Assembly (NCBI GenBank): GCA_013426805.1
Contig: JACDZG010000045.1
Coordinates: 1-53,500 of the forward strand
DNA length: 53,500 nucleotides
From: Chromatiaceae bacterium
GTDB taxonomy: Bacteria > Pseudomonadota > Gammaproteobacteria > Chromatiales > Chromatiaceae
Direction: 5' to 3'
Positions 36,659-44,935 of this stretch are shown in pieces; position 1 is the first letter of the stretch, and every line of letters starts with the position of its first letter. The notes beneath the pieces are model-generated. The model was not told where the DNA came from and did no database searches. It saw nothing but the letters and a program-made list of their open reading frames with translations. A program made the position numbers and the translations under genes.

Positions 36659-37152
36659 GGTGCGCGGCGTCGGTCGGGATCGTTCAGCCGTCGATTAGAC
36701 CCGGCTTGCAGGGTCCAACGCAAACCAGGACAACGCTGGGCTTTGAGCGGGGCGCAACGGCCCCTACCATTGGGGGCTTGGTCAGTTGGCCGCCGCGCGG
36801 CGCCGGCTGGTCGGGCCGATCGTTGGGGCCACGATGCGTTGGTGCCGGGTTCTCCGGGTCGTTGCGGGGTAGCGTTCGGGCCTGAAACACCGCGCTGCGG
36901 CGGGCGTCAGGGGGCCGCTCCCTTGGTGTTCCGGTGCTGCGTCCCGCCATTCCGACATGTCCGGCGATGCGGAAAAATGACTTAACTTTATGTATTAAAA
37001 ATAATTATTGAAAATTTATCAGGTTTTAGAAACAATTCTTCGTATTTAGTTCCTCACTAGAGGGCAACCTCTGCGACAATAGGCCCGCGATGACGCGCGG
37101 GCTGCAGACCCGTATCCCCAAAACCACCAAGCGAGAGAGGTTCAGCAGAGCC
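36659..37152. other. Regulatory region upstream of ppdK
   Basis: The first 300 bases are GC-rich without a convincing gene. From about 36975 to 37075 the sequence turns sharply AT-rich, as expected for a promoter region of the dikinase gene. Confidence 0.6.
37008..37036 (+). promoter_or_regulatory. Candidate sigma-70 promoter of ppdK
   Basis: TTGAAA (37008-37013) and AACAAT (37031-37036) are separated by 17 bases within the AT-rich patch, about 115 bases before the ppdK start. The -10 box matches the consensus at only four of six positions. Confidence 0.3.
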
Positions 37153-39927
37153 ATGTCAGCAGATAGCAAAAAACGCGTATTCGCTTTCGAGGAAGGTGAC
37201 GGCAAGAACAAGCACCTCCTCGGCGGCAAAGGCGCCAACCTGTGTGAGATGACCCAAATCGGCCTCAACGTGCCGCCCGGCTTCGTGCTCTCCACCGAGG
37301 CGTGCCTGGAATTCCTGGCCTCGCCGACCAAGGAACTGCCGGCGGGGCTATGGGAAGAAGTCCAGACGCAGATGACCGCGCTGGAAAAGAAGACCAAGAA
37401 GGGCTTCGGCAGCGCCGAAGAGCCGTTGTTGGTCTCGGTGCGTTCCGGCTCGGCGATGTCCATGCCCGGCATGATGGACACCATCCTCAACCTGGGCCTC
37501 AACGCCAAGACGCTGCAGGGCGTGATCAAGGCCACCGGTGACGAGCGCTTCGCGTACGACGCCTACCGCCGCTTCATCCAGTTGTTCGGCAAGATCGCGC
37601 TGAACGTGGACGACACGTTTTTCGATAAGCAGTTCGAAATGGTCAAGAAGGCGGCCGGCGTCAAAGAAGACGTGGCGCTGTCCGCGAGCGACCTGAAGGA
37701 TGCCGCCGAGCGCTTCCTGCGCGTGGTGCAGGAACAGACCGGCCGGCCCTTCCCGGAGGACCCCTACGAGCAGCTCCTGATCGCCATCAAGGCCGTGTTC
37801 GGCTCCTGGGGCGGCAAGCGCGCGGTGGACTACCGCCGCCAGTTCAACATCACCCCGGCCATGGCCAACGGCACCGCGGTCAACATCTGCACCATGGTGT
37901 TCGGTAACCGCGGCGACGACTCCGGCACCGGCGTGGGCTTCACCCGCGACCCCGGCACCGGCGAGAACGTTCTGTACGGCGAGTACCTGGTCAACGCCCA
38001 GGGCGAGGACGTGGTCGCGGGCATCCGCACCCCCAAGCCGCTGGTCTCCCTCAAGGCCGATATGCCGGAGATGGCCAAGCAGCTCGACGCGCTGCGCGAC
38101 CGTCTGGAAGGTCACTACAAGGAAGTGCAGGACTTCGAATTCACCATCGAGCGCGGCATCCTGTACTGCCTGCAGACCCGCAACGGCAAGATGAACGCCG
38201 TGGCCCAGGTGCGCACCTCGGTCGAAATGGTCAAGGAAGGCATCATCGACAAGCAACAGGCGCTGCTGCGCGTCGCCCCCGACAGCCTGGAGCAGATGCT
38301 GTTCCCGCGCCTGGACCCCAAGGCCAAGGCCACCCCGGTGGCCTCCGGTCTGCCGGCCTCTCCCGGTGCCGCCTCCGGCATCGCGGTGTTCGACGCCGAC
38401 CGTGCCGAGATGCTCGGCAAGGAGCAGGGGTTCAAGGTCATCCTGGTCCGTGAAGAGACCAAGCCCGAGGACATCCACGGCTTCTTCGCCTCCGAAGGCA
38501 TCCTGACCTCGCGCGGCGGCAAGACCTCGCACGCGGCGGTGGTCGCCCGCGGCATGGGCAAGTGCTGCGTGGCCGGTGCCGAGGGCATCCACGTCGATGT
38601 GGACAAGCGCATCGCCATCGTCGGCGATACCAGCTTCAAGGAAGGCGACATGATCACCCTGGACGGCACCTCCGGTAAGGTCTACCTGGGCGAGATCCCG
38701 ACCGTGGAGCCCGAGTTCACCGACGAACTGGTCACCCTGCTGACCTGGGCCGACGAAGTGGCGCGGATCAAGGTCATGGCCAACTCCGACACCCCGGTCG
38801 ACGCCAAGCGCGCGCTCAAGTACGGTGCCGTCGGCATCGGTCTGGCACGCACCGAACGCATGTTCAATGACCCGGCACGCCTGCCGATCGTCATCGACAT
38901 GATCGTCGCCGACACCCCGGAAGAGCGCCAGGAAGCGCTCGACCGGCTGCTGCCCCTCCAGCAGCAGGACTTCAAGGCCCTGTTCGAGGTGATGGCGCCC
39001 TACCCGGTGGTCATCCGTCTGCTCGACCCGCCGATCCACGAGTTCCTGCCCAACGAAAACACCCTGGTGCGTGAGATCACCGAGCTGCAGCAACTCGCCA
39101 AGAACGCCCATGGCCTCACCGCCCTGGGTGCGGCGATGACGCTGATGCAGGCCCCGGACAAGGTTCGCGCCGACGTCGACGGTCTGCGTCGGCAGCTCGA
39201 CCCGATGCTGGTGGAGTCGGTCATCGTCAAGAAGGAGCGGATGCTGCGCAAGGTGCGCTCGCTGTTCGAGACCAACCCCATGCTCGGCCATCGCGGTGTG
39301 CGCCTCGGCATCAGCTTCCCCGAGATCTACCAGATGCAAATCCGGGCGATCCTCGAAGCCGCCGCCGAGTGCCAGGCCGCCGGCGTCGAAGTCCACCCCA
39401 AGATCAAGGTACCCCAGGTCTGTACGGCCCAGGAACTCAAGATCGTCAAGAAGTGGGTCGATGCTATTCATGACGAGATCAAAGCCCGCACCGGCAAGCC
39501 GGTGAAGTTCCAGTTCGGCACCATGATCGAAGTCGTGCGCGCCTGTATGCGGGCCGAGACCCTGGCCGAAGAGTCGGAGTTCTTCTCCTTCGGCACCAAC
39601 GACCTGACCCAGGCCGCCTTCTCGTTCTCGCGCGAAGATGCGGAAAACAAGTTCCTGCCGCTCTACACCGAGTCCGTGGTCCTGCAGGACAACCCCTTCG
39701 AAGTGCTGGACGAGAAGGGCGTCGGCAAGCTGATGGAACTGGCGGTTCAATGGGGCCGTTCGGTCAAGCCGGATCTCCTGGTCGGCATCTGCGGCGAGCA
39801 CGGCGGCCACCCGGCAGCCATCGCCTTCTGCGACAAGATCGGGCTCGACTATGTGTCCTGCTCGGGTCCGCGCGTGCCGGTCGCCCGGCTGGCGGCGGCG
39901 CATGCGGCGCTGAAGGCGGCGAAGTAA
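37153..39927 (+). CDS. ppdK: Pyruvate, phosphate dikinase
   Basis: This 924-residue enzyme interconverts pyruvate, ATP and phosphate with phosphoenolpyruvate, AMP and pyrophosphate. The N-terminal ATP-grasp domain begins VFAFEEGDGKNKHLLGGKGA and contains SVRSGSAMSMPGMMDT. The swivelling domain carries the phosphohistidine in GGKTSHAAVVARGMG. The C-terminal PEP/pyruvate barrel ends with FGTNDLTQ and the catalytic Cys in GICGEHGG. The length is typical. The ATG at 37153 matches the family start. It is monocistronic and closed by a strong hairpin. Confidence 0.97.
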   Translation: MSADSKKRVFAFEEGDGKNKHLLGGKGANLCEMTQIGLNVPPGFVLSTEACLEFLASPTKELPAGLWEEVQTQMTALEKKTKKGFGSAEEPLLVSVRSGSAMSMPGMMDTILNLGLNAKTLQGVIKATGDERFAYDAYRRFIQLFGKIALNVDDTFFDKQFEMVKKAAGVKEDVALSASDLKDAAERFLRVVQEQTGRPFPEDPYEQLLIAIKAVFGSWGGKRAVDYRRQFNITPAMANGTAVNICTMVFGNRGDDSGTGVGFTRDPGTGENVLYGEYLVNAQGEDVVAGIRTPKPLVSLKADMPEMAKQLDALRDRLEGHYKEVQDFEFTIERGILYCLQTRNGKMNAVAQVRTSVEMVKEGIIDKQQALLRVAPDSLEQMLFPRLDPKAKATPVASGLPASPGAASGIAVFDADRAEMLGKEQGFKVILVREETKPEDIHGFFASEGILTSRGGKTSHAAVVARGMGKCCVAGAEGIHVDVDKRIAIVGDTSFKEGDMITLDGTSGKVYLGEIPTVEPEFTDELVTLLTWADEVARIKVMANSDTPVDAKRALKYGAVGIGLARTERMFNDPARLPIVIDMIVADTPEERQEALDRLLPLQQQDFKALFEVMAPYPVVIRLLDPPIHEFLPNENTLVREITELQQLAKNAHGLTALGAAMTLMQAPDKVRADVDGLRRQLDPMLVESVIVKKERMLRKVRSLFETNPMLGHRGVRLGISFPEIYQMQIRAILEAAAECQAAGVEVHPKIKVPQVCTAQELKIVKKWVDAIHDEIKARTGKPVKFQFGTMIEVVRACMRAETLAEESEFFSFGTNDLTQAAFSFSREDAENKFLPLYTESVVLQDNPFEVLDEKGVGKLMELAVQWGRSVKPDLLVGICGEHGGHPAAIAFCDKIGLDYVSCSGPRVPVARLAAAHAALKAAK

Positions 39928-39993
39928 GAGGAGCCGGGGCGTCCCGCCCGGGTGACTTGGCGGGGGCGGGGATGCCCCCGCGTTCCCACCGAC

Positions 39994-40033
39994 CCGCCCG
40001 CGCATCCGCAAGGATGCGCGGGCGGTGTCGTTT
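39994..40033 (+). terminator. Probable ppdK terminator hairpin
   Basis: CCGCCCGCGCATCC (39994-40007) pairs with GGATGCGCGGGCGG (40012-40025) around a GCAA loop, 66 bases after the stop, followed by GTGTCGTTTT. A very similar hairpin and tail occur at 51051-51082, so the structure is also a dispersed repeat. Confidence 0.65.
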
Positions 40034-40035
40034 TG

Positions 40036-40535
40036 GGGGTACGAAGTGGCGACCTGTTCACCTTATACGTGAGAGTCTGAGATCTCTTTGGATTCCAAAG
40101 TCCTTCTCGCCGCCCGGCAACGGCCTCTCGGGGCGTCCCAGGGAGCGTCTGCACTGAGCGATGTCGTAGTATGCGCCCGATTTCTTTTCCCATTCCTTTT
40201 CGTCGTCGCAGTCCAAATCAGCAGGCACTCGCTATGACTTGCGAATCCAACGTGGTCATCAAGCGTGATCGCAACAGACGACTATGTGGTATCGTTTGCG
40301 CTTCTTCTCGGGTGCAGACCCTAGGCTAAGCCGCTTGACGTCTTGATGGAACGTATCCGCGAAACACTCGTTCTGTGAACGAAACTCAAGCAGGAAGACG
40401 CCTACTCAGTCAATTACTTTGGTATGGAGCAAGTGATGATCTCGGTATGAACAAATTGTTTCGCATGACCGGACCGGAAACGATTGTTGCCATGCGTCGT
40501 GCCGGACTCTAGATCGTTCCCGTTAGAGAACGCCT
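40036..40535. other. Gene-free stretch between ppdK and the defence-type block
   Basis: This is a convergent gap. GC content drops from about 40180 onward, marking the edge of the AT-richer block. Only short ORFs without features are present, and I recognise no gene or RNA. Confidence 0.55.
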
Positions 40536-42209
40536 TTACTTCCAAACATCATAGATTTCGCTGCGCCTCTTACTGGCCTCCTGTTCGCTTTTCCACTGTG
40601 CGCTATCCCACGCATCTAGCACTTTCGCTCGCCTATGAAGAAATGTTTCAAAGTCTCCCGCGCGCAACGCAGCCAGCGCTTCCGAATCTACAAAATGCGC
40701 AGCCAATGCCTCATCTGATAAATCGGGACCTTTCAATAAGCGTTCTTTGAGAATAGGCTGATCACTTGGGTCAACAAGAAATCGATTTCCTGCCCCTTGG
40801 AACAGTTGTCTAAGAGTTGGAGATGCCTTTGGTAATGCTGGAAAAAGTCGACCAAACGCCTCGCGTCCATGGTTGAGAAGTAAACTGCGACCATCCTCTG
40901 GACGGCCATTTGCATCTACAACCGGATTATGTAGAGCAAGGCGAAGCATCATAAGTCGAACTCGAGCCGAACGGAAATCGAAGCGTTCAGGAAGTGCTTG
41001 GTCACGAGACCACGTTACATCATCTGCTATATTTCCTGCAGCGTTCCGAAGTTGCTCTTGTTCGGACTTAATTTGGCGATATGCTCCCGTTCCAAACACC
41101 CCTGACCAGCTTGTACGCCAAAACCATCCTAGCACGCCTTCATTGAATAGCTGTTTCCCTGTAAGTCGGTCTACTTCAACTGCTAGCAGTACCAGTTGGA
41201 AAGCGTAGGGCAGCAATTCCTGATTGGCTATAGCGGCGTTGGCAACAAGCCAGTCTACTGCGCGCATAAGGCCCGCTCCGGCCCGATCCAATAGCGTCTT
41301 ATCATCAGTTAGCTTCTTTACCAACTCATTTTGCCCAGCCTTGGTCATATCCAATCCGCTAAGTCCCTTGCATACCTGCAAATAGATCGCCTCATCAATG
41401 TTTCGCCATCCAGAAGGTAGTGTGTCCCGTAGATCAGCAACCCGTTCTCTTAAGTCAAAATCCGAACTCCAAGTCAATGCTGCTACAAAATGAGCCTCGT
41501 TCATCGGCGTTCCGAGACTATTAATCCGCTGGAAAGTTTTTGCGGCCAACTCAAGATCATCAGTAACCATAACAACTATTGGGATACGGCACTGCTGGAA
41601 TCGGTATGATAGTTGGTCTGCCAGCACATCCCATGCATCGAGATTCCCTTCAGTCCAACCTTCACTCTTTGCGCGACGACGCAGTTCACGCATATGCTTA
41701 TTTACAAGCCGTCCATCAAAAAGAGTCCATAAGGGAAGCAATGGCCGCTTCGCGCTTTTTTTCGAAGCGATTCGCCCAAAGACAAAGTCATTCTCCATTA
41801 AGTCGTATTGAATATCCCAGTCGATGACAGCCTCGTCAGCTAACTGATTTTCTAAACTGAGCGGCTCAGGCGGGAGCAACAATCCGAGGAGTGTGGAAAC
41901 TCGTTGGTGACCATCGAGCAGGTATTGCCATCCCGTTGCGGGCGCCTTATCTATAATGGGTGGAATGAGATGAGGTCCGACTGTCGGAAAAGAAGCGAGC
42001 TTAAACTTTATTGTCCGCCATACAAGTAAGCTGCCAATTGGCATGTTGTCGCGGACCGATCGCAGTAAATCCAGACGCTGCGAATCAGACCACACAAAAG
42101 GCCGCTGAAAGCGCGGCACACGGATGTGACCGCGCACGACGTCTTCCAGCAGGCTTCTCAAACTCGGATTTAAGTTCTCTGAAGCAAGCGCGGTCAGGCT
42201 TTCGGACAT
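40536..42209 (-). CDS. DUF262 protein, third gene of a candidate defence operon
   Basis: This 557-residue protein has the DUF262 signature RVPRFQRPFVW (30-40), SVRDNMPIGSLLVW (51-64) and DGHQRVSTLLGL (99-110). The last replaces the usual DGQQR by DGHQR. The C-terminal part (FVDSEALAALRAGDFETFL then HRRAKVLDAW) resembles the end of the other DUF262 protein in this window, and again I see no HNH motif of DUF1524. It may thus act as an NTP-dependent sensor or regulator and not as a nuclease. Its ATG lies 13 bases after the TOPRIM-like gene, with GAGG upstream. Codon use is AT-richer than in the flanking chromosomal genes. Confidence 0.85.
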   Translation of the reverse strand: MSESLTALASENLNPSLRSLLEDVVRGHIRVPRFQRPFVWSDSQRLDLLRSVRDNMPIGSLLVWRTIKFKLASFPTVGPHLIPPIIDKAPATGWQYLLDGHQRVSTLLGLLLPPEPLSLENQLADEAVIDWDIQYDLMENDFVFGRIASKKSAKRPLLPLWTLFDGRLVNKHMRELRRRAKSEGWTEGNLDAWDVLADQLSYRFQQCRIPIVVMVTDDLELAAKTFQRINSLGTPMNEAHFVAALTWSSDFDLRERVADLRDTLPSGWRNIDEAIYLQVCKGLSGLDMTKAGQNELVKKLTDDKTLLDRAGAGLMRAVDWLVANAAIANQELLPYAFQLVLLAVEVDRLTGKQLFNEGVLGWFWRTSWSGVFGTGAYRQIKSEQEQLRNAAGNIADDVTWSRDQALPERFDFRSARVRLMMLRLALHNPVVDANGRPEDGRSLLLNHGREAFGRLFPALPKASPTLRQLFQGAGNRFLVDPSDQPILKERLLKGPDLSDEALAAHFVDSEALAALRAGDFETFLHRRAKVLDAWDSAQWKSEQEASKRRSEIYDVWK

Positions 42210-42222
42210 GGAAACCTCAAGG

Positions 42223-43224
42223 TCAGAGGAGACGCATCAGGCGAGGTAGAGTATCGAATGCCTCTTGGCGTGCCTCGGCATCCCAGTCGAATTCATAGGT
42301 TAGTGCTTGCTGGTATTGATCAGCAAATTTTCTGCCGAACCCTTCATGCAATAAAACACGATCAGCATTGGCAACCCCGACGTAAAGATCGAGACAACGG
42401 TGCCTATTTTCGATAGACTCATCACCCTTGAAACCCTTTTTCATATTAAAATACCATCGTGCATGCTGGCTCATTCGAAAAAATGCGTTGACCGCATCTG
42501 CGCGATTGTTTAGCATCGCTTCTTTGTTCATTTCCGATTCAGGCATGTACGACTCGATGAAACGGCGCTTTAGCATCCAATGGCGCTGCTGAAGTTGTGG
42601 ATGCAACAATTTCTGAATCACAAATCCCTGGCATGCCTCGGTGCGAGTGGGTTCCCATGTGGCGGTCAACTCGTCAGGATGCCGCCGATCGCTATCAAAC
42701 ATCACGAACGTACGGAGAGCTTCCTCCTGTCTTTCCAAACGCCTTGGTAATTCCGTTCGCAAATTGCTTCCTCCACCATGAAGAGGTTTAGCCCAACCCT
42801 TATCTACGGCCTTGCGTATTCTATCGCGTTCAGAAGGACGCATTATTCCGAGAAGAAAACACCAATCATTTGTGGCATTTTCCATAATTATGCCAAGCGG
42901 TACAGAAAGTGCGGCGAGCGCCCTATCCAGTGGTAGCACGGCCAATGGGTCATCCCAAGACGGAGACGCGGTATTTTCAATACGTATCGCAGCCGCATTG
43001 GCAGGAAGTTGGGCTGCGACCCGTTCCATTTGACCAAGCGCTGTCGAGTAAATTGAGCGGCTTCCCGCATCTATTGTATTCAGGCACTCGTTTAGAGCGG
43101 ACGGCGTGTCGAATAATACAACATGGCGCCCTTCGCAAGCAAATAGCAGTAATTGATGAAGTTTCAATAAATCGCGTGTCCCAATGGCAGATGCCACGAC
43201 GGCTTGTGATATATGCACTTTCAT
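42223..43224 (-). CDS. TOPRIM-like protein, second gene of a candidate defence operon
   Basis: I do not recognise this 333-residue protein as a named family, but it shows a TOPRIM/OLD-like order of motifs. These are an acidic start IIMENATND (Glu115, Asp120), a Gly-rich turn HGGGSN (149-154), FVMFDSDRRHPDE with the Asp-x-Asp pair (177, 179), and MLKRRFIESYMP (217-228), which resembles the 'rr.iEnYl.p' segment of OLD and DUF4435 nucleases. If correct, it is a metal-dependent nuclease. Its ATG overlaps the ATPase stop by four bases (ATGA), so the two are made together. Confidence 0.55.
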   Translation of the reverse strand: MKVHISQAVVASAIGTRDLLKLHQLLLFACEGRHVVLFDTPSALNECLNTIDAGSRSIYSTALGQMERVAAQLPANAAAIRIENTASPSWDDPLAVLPLDRALAALSVPLGIIMENATNDWCFLLGIMRPSERDRIRKAVDKGWAKPLHGGGSNLRTELPRRLERQEEALRTFVMFDSDRRHPDELTATWEPTRTEACQGFVIQKLLHPQLQQRHWMLKRRFIESYMPESEMNKEAMLNNRADAVNAFFRMSQHARWYFNMKKGFKGDESIENRHRCLDLYVGVANADRVLLHEGFGRKFADQYQQALTYEFDWDAEARQEAFDTLPRLMRLL

Positions 43225-44420
43225 GAAGATGCTCTCTGCATCTGCAGTTGCCTCGCAATCAACTCCTGACCAAGTAGAACGGCCTCGCCAAATGCGCCGA
43301 TAAGGGCTGTAGTTAAGGGACGGCCTTGAGCGTCAAAGTCTACAGGGATGGCATCGCTGGTACCATCCGTACGCGACTCAACCCAATAAACGCGGACCAT
43401 TTCAGGTCTAATGGCCTCGCTTGCGATAGCAAGTTGGACACTGGTTAAGAGAACCTCAGAGTGGGTTTCAACCAAGATACGGGGTTGCGGACTATGCGTC
43501 GCTGACTCCACCAATAGCTTTGAAAACTCAGCTTGCGCGCGCGTATGTAGATGCAGTTCGGGCTGCTCCAGACAGAGTATACGTGGCCCTTCGCCGATAC
43601 GCGCACGCGCCAAGGCTACCAAGACAGGTAATACCTGGGCATAGCCTTCACCTGTATCGCAAAGGCTTACATCGACTTTAGGAGCGCCAGTGGGTCGCAA
43701 CAGAACACGCCACACGCCGCCGATTGGGTTGTCGAGAACTAGCTGTTCACCAAGTGCGGAGAAAAAGCTTCCTGTTGCATCCAATAATGGGTCTACCGTG
43801 CTTCGAAGCTGTGCCGCAATAAGGTGGGCTACTGCATCCTCGCCATCCGAGCGAAGAGTCGATGGAGCACCTCCACCATATGTTGCGACGCGAGGCGGAC
43901 GTACTCGGACACCGCTAACCCATTGTATCTGCGATGATAGGAGTCTAAGCCGTGATCTAAGCAAATTTAAGGTACTTATTGAATCCTCGTCGTCACCAGT
44001 CCAAGGAACTAGGCCGGTTGTGCGCGCCCCAACTACGTTTTCATCATCAAATGAACGCTGCAAGTCGCCGGATTTTACTGACAGTGATTTCGTTTCCTGC
44101 CATCGCCCTTCAAGGTCTCCAGCGATTTCCCACTCGGCATTGATGGGGTTTCCATCGGACCAGGAAAGAGCAAACCGCAAACTACCACGCGAGGTTGTTT
44201 TACAAACCAACTCGGGCCATGTTGCATGACGGCCGACGTCACCTGCTAGCCAAATGGGAGGGCCGGCTGTAAAAATCGACTCAGCAAGAAGCGGAAGAAA
44301 GCGGATGAGCGCACTCTTGCCACCGCTGTTCCAACCGAAAAAGAGTGTAAGTGGTCGGATTTCAATATCTTGCCGTCGCGAGAAAGCCCGATAGTTTTCT
44401 ACCGAGAATGCAGATAACAT
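43221..44420 (-). CDS. OLD/AAA15-type ABC-ATPase, first gene of a candidate defence operon
   Basis: This 399-residue SMC/ABC-like ATPase has Walker A GWNSGGKS (29-36), Walker B ILCLEQPELHLH (281-292) and the switch His in VETHSEVLL (317-325). It starts with the typical strand pattern SAFSVENYRAF. Proteins of this group act as sensors with a separate or fused nuclease in OLD, Gabija, PARIS and Septu systems. The ATG at 44420 follows GGAG; a longer reading from 44486 overlaps the broken antitoxin gene further. It is coupled to the TOPRIM-like gene. Confidence 0.85.
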   Translation of the reverse strand: MLSAFSVENYRAFSRRQDIEIRPLTLFFGWNSGGKSALIRFLPLLAESIFTAGPPIWLAGDVGRHATWPELVCKTTSRGSLRFALSWSDGNPINAEWEIAGDLEGRWQETKSLSVKSGDLQRSFDDENVVGARTTGLVPWTGDDEDSISTLNLLRSRLRLLSSQIQWVSGVRVRPPRVATYGGGAPSTLRSDGEDAVAHLIAAQLRSTVDPLLDATGSFFSALGEQLVLDNPIGGVWRVLLRPTGAPKVDVSLCDTGEGYAQVLPVLVALARARIGEGPRILCLEQPELHLHTRAQAEFSKLLVESATHSPQPRILVETHSEVLLTSVQLAIASEAIRPEMVRVYWVESRTDGTSDAIPVDFDAQGRPLTTALIGAFGEAVLLGQELIARQLQMQRASS

Positions 44421-44879
44421 CCAGATACTCCATAAAACGAGATAGTTTGGTAGCCTGCGAGATGAAGCATTGAGGATGGCCTGCACTTGCGGATGGTGGT
44501 CGGCTGCGGGAATCGACGATCAGGGATAATCAGACTTTCCGCCGGAATCCCGAGTCCCCGATGCAGTCGCCGAATCATCGCGAGGCTCAACGTGCGTTTG
44601 CGCGCCAGCACTTTATGGAGCCGATGGGGCGGGCCGATATAGGGTTTCATATCGGCCACCGTCAGGCCCTGCTGCTCCATCCTGAACTTGATGGCCTCGA
44701 TCGGATCGGGTGGCGGCACGCGATGATGTTGCGCTTCATGCGCCTGCACCAAGATGGGCTAGTACGTCCAGGCGGTTAACCTCAGGCGTGCCGGGCAGCG
44801 GATCTTTACCCATCAGCGAGGCGATCTCGTCCAGAGCAGCTTCGTAATCGGGCTCAGTCCGGATCGGACAAATAGCCAT
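44399..44879 (-). pseudogene. higA: HigA-type HTH antitoxin with a frameshift
   Basis: The N-terminal frame from ATG 44879 (ribosome site AAAGGTGA) reads MAICPIRTEPDYEAALDEIA and on to LDVLAHLGAGA, then stops at 44736. The following frame continues with the normal HigA sequence from VQAHEAQHHRVPPPDP through the HTH (LTVADMKPYIG, LARKRTLSLAMIRRLHRGLG) to its stop at 44399. One extra G near 44751 explains the break (CTTGGTG where CTTGTG is expected). No HigB toxin gene is adjacent. A sequencing error cannot be excluded. The gene lies between ietS and the ATPase gene, on the same strand. Confidence 0.75.
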
Positions 44880-44935
44880 TGCGGTCACCTTTCTTTCACC
44901 GTTTCGGTATCGGTACGGACATACTTGCCTATTCA

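Noticed and set aside
37348-40011. Long open frame antisense to ppdK
   Set aside because: It mirrors a well-conserved enzyme in GC-rich DNA; its His/Val/Leu-rich translation is a codon-bias shadow.
40200-40535. Small plus-strand ORFs between ppdK and the DUF262 gene
   Set aside because: They have no ribosome sites or recognisable domains, and one runs into the antisense end of the DUF262 gene.
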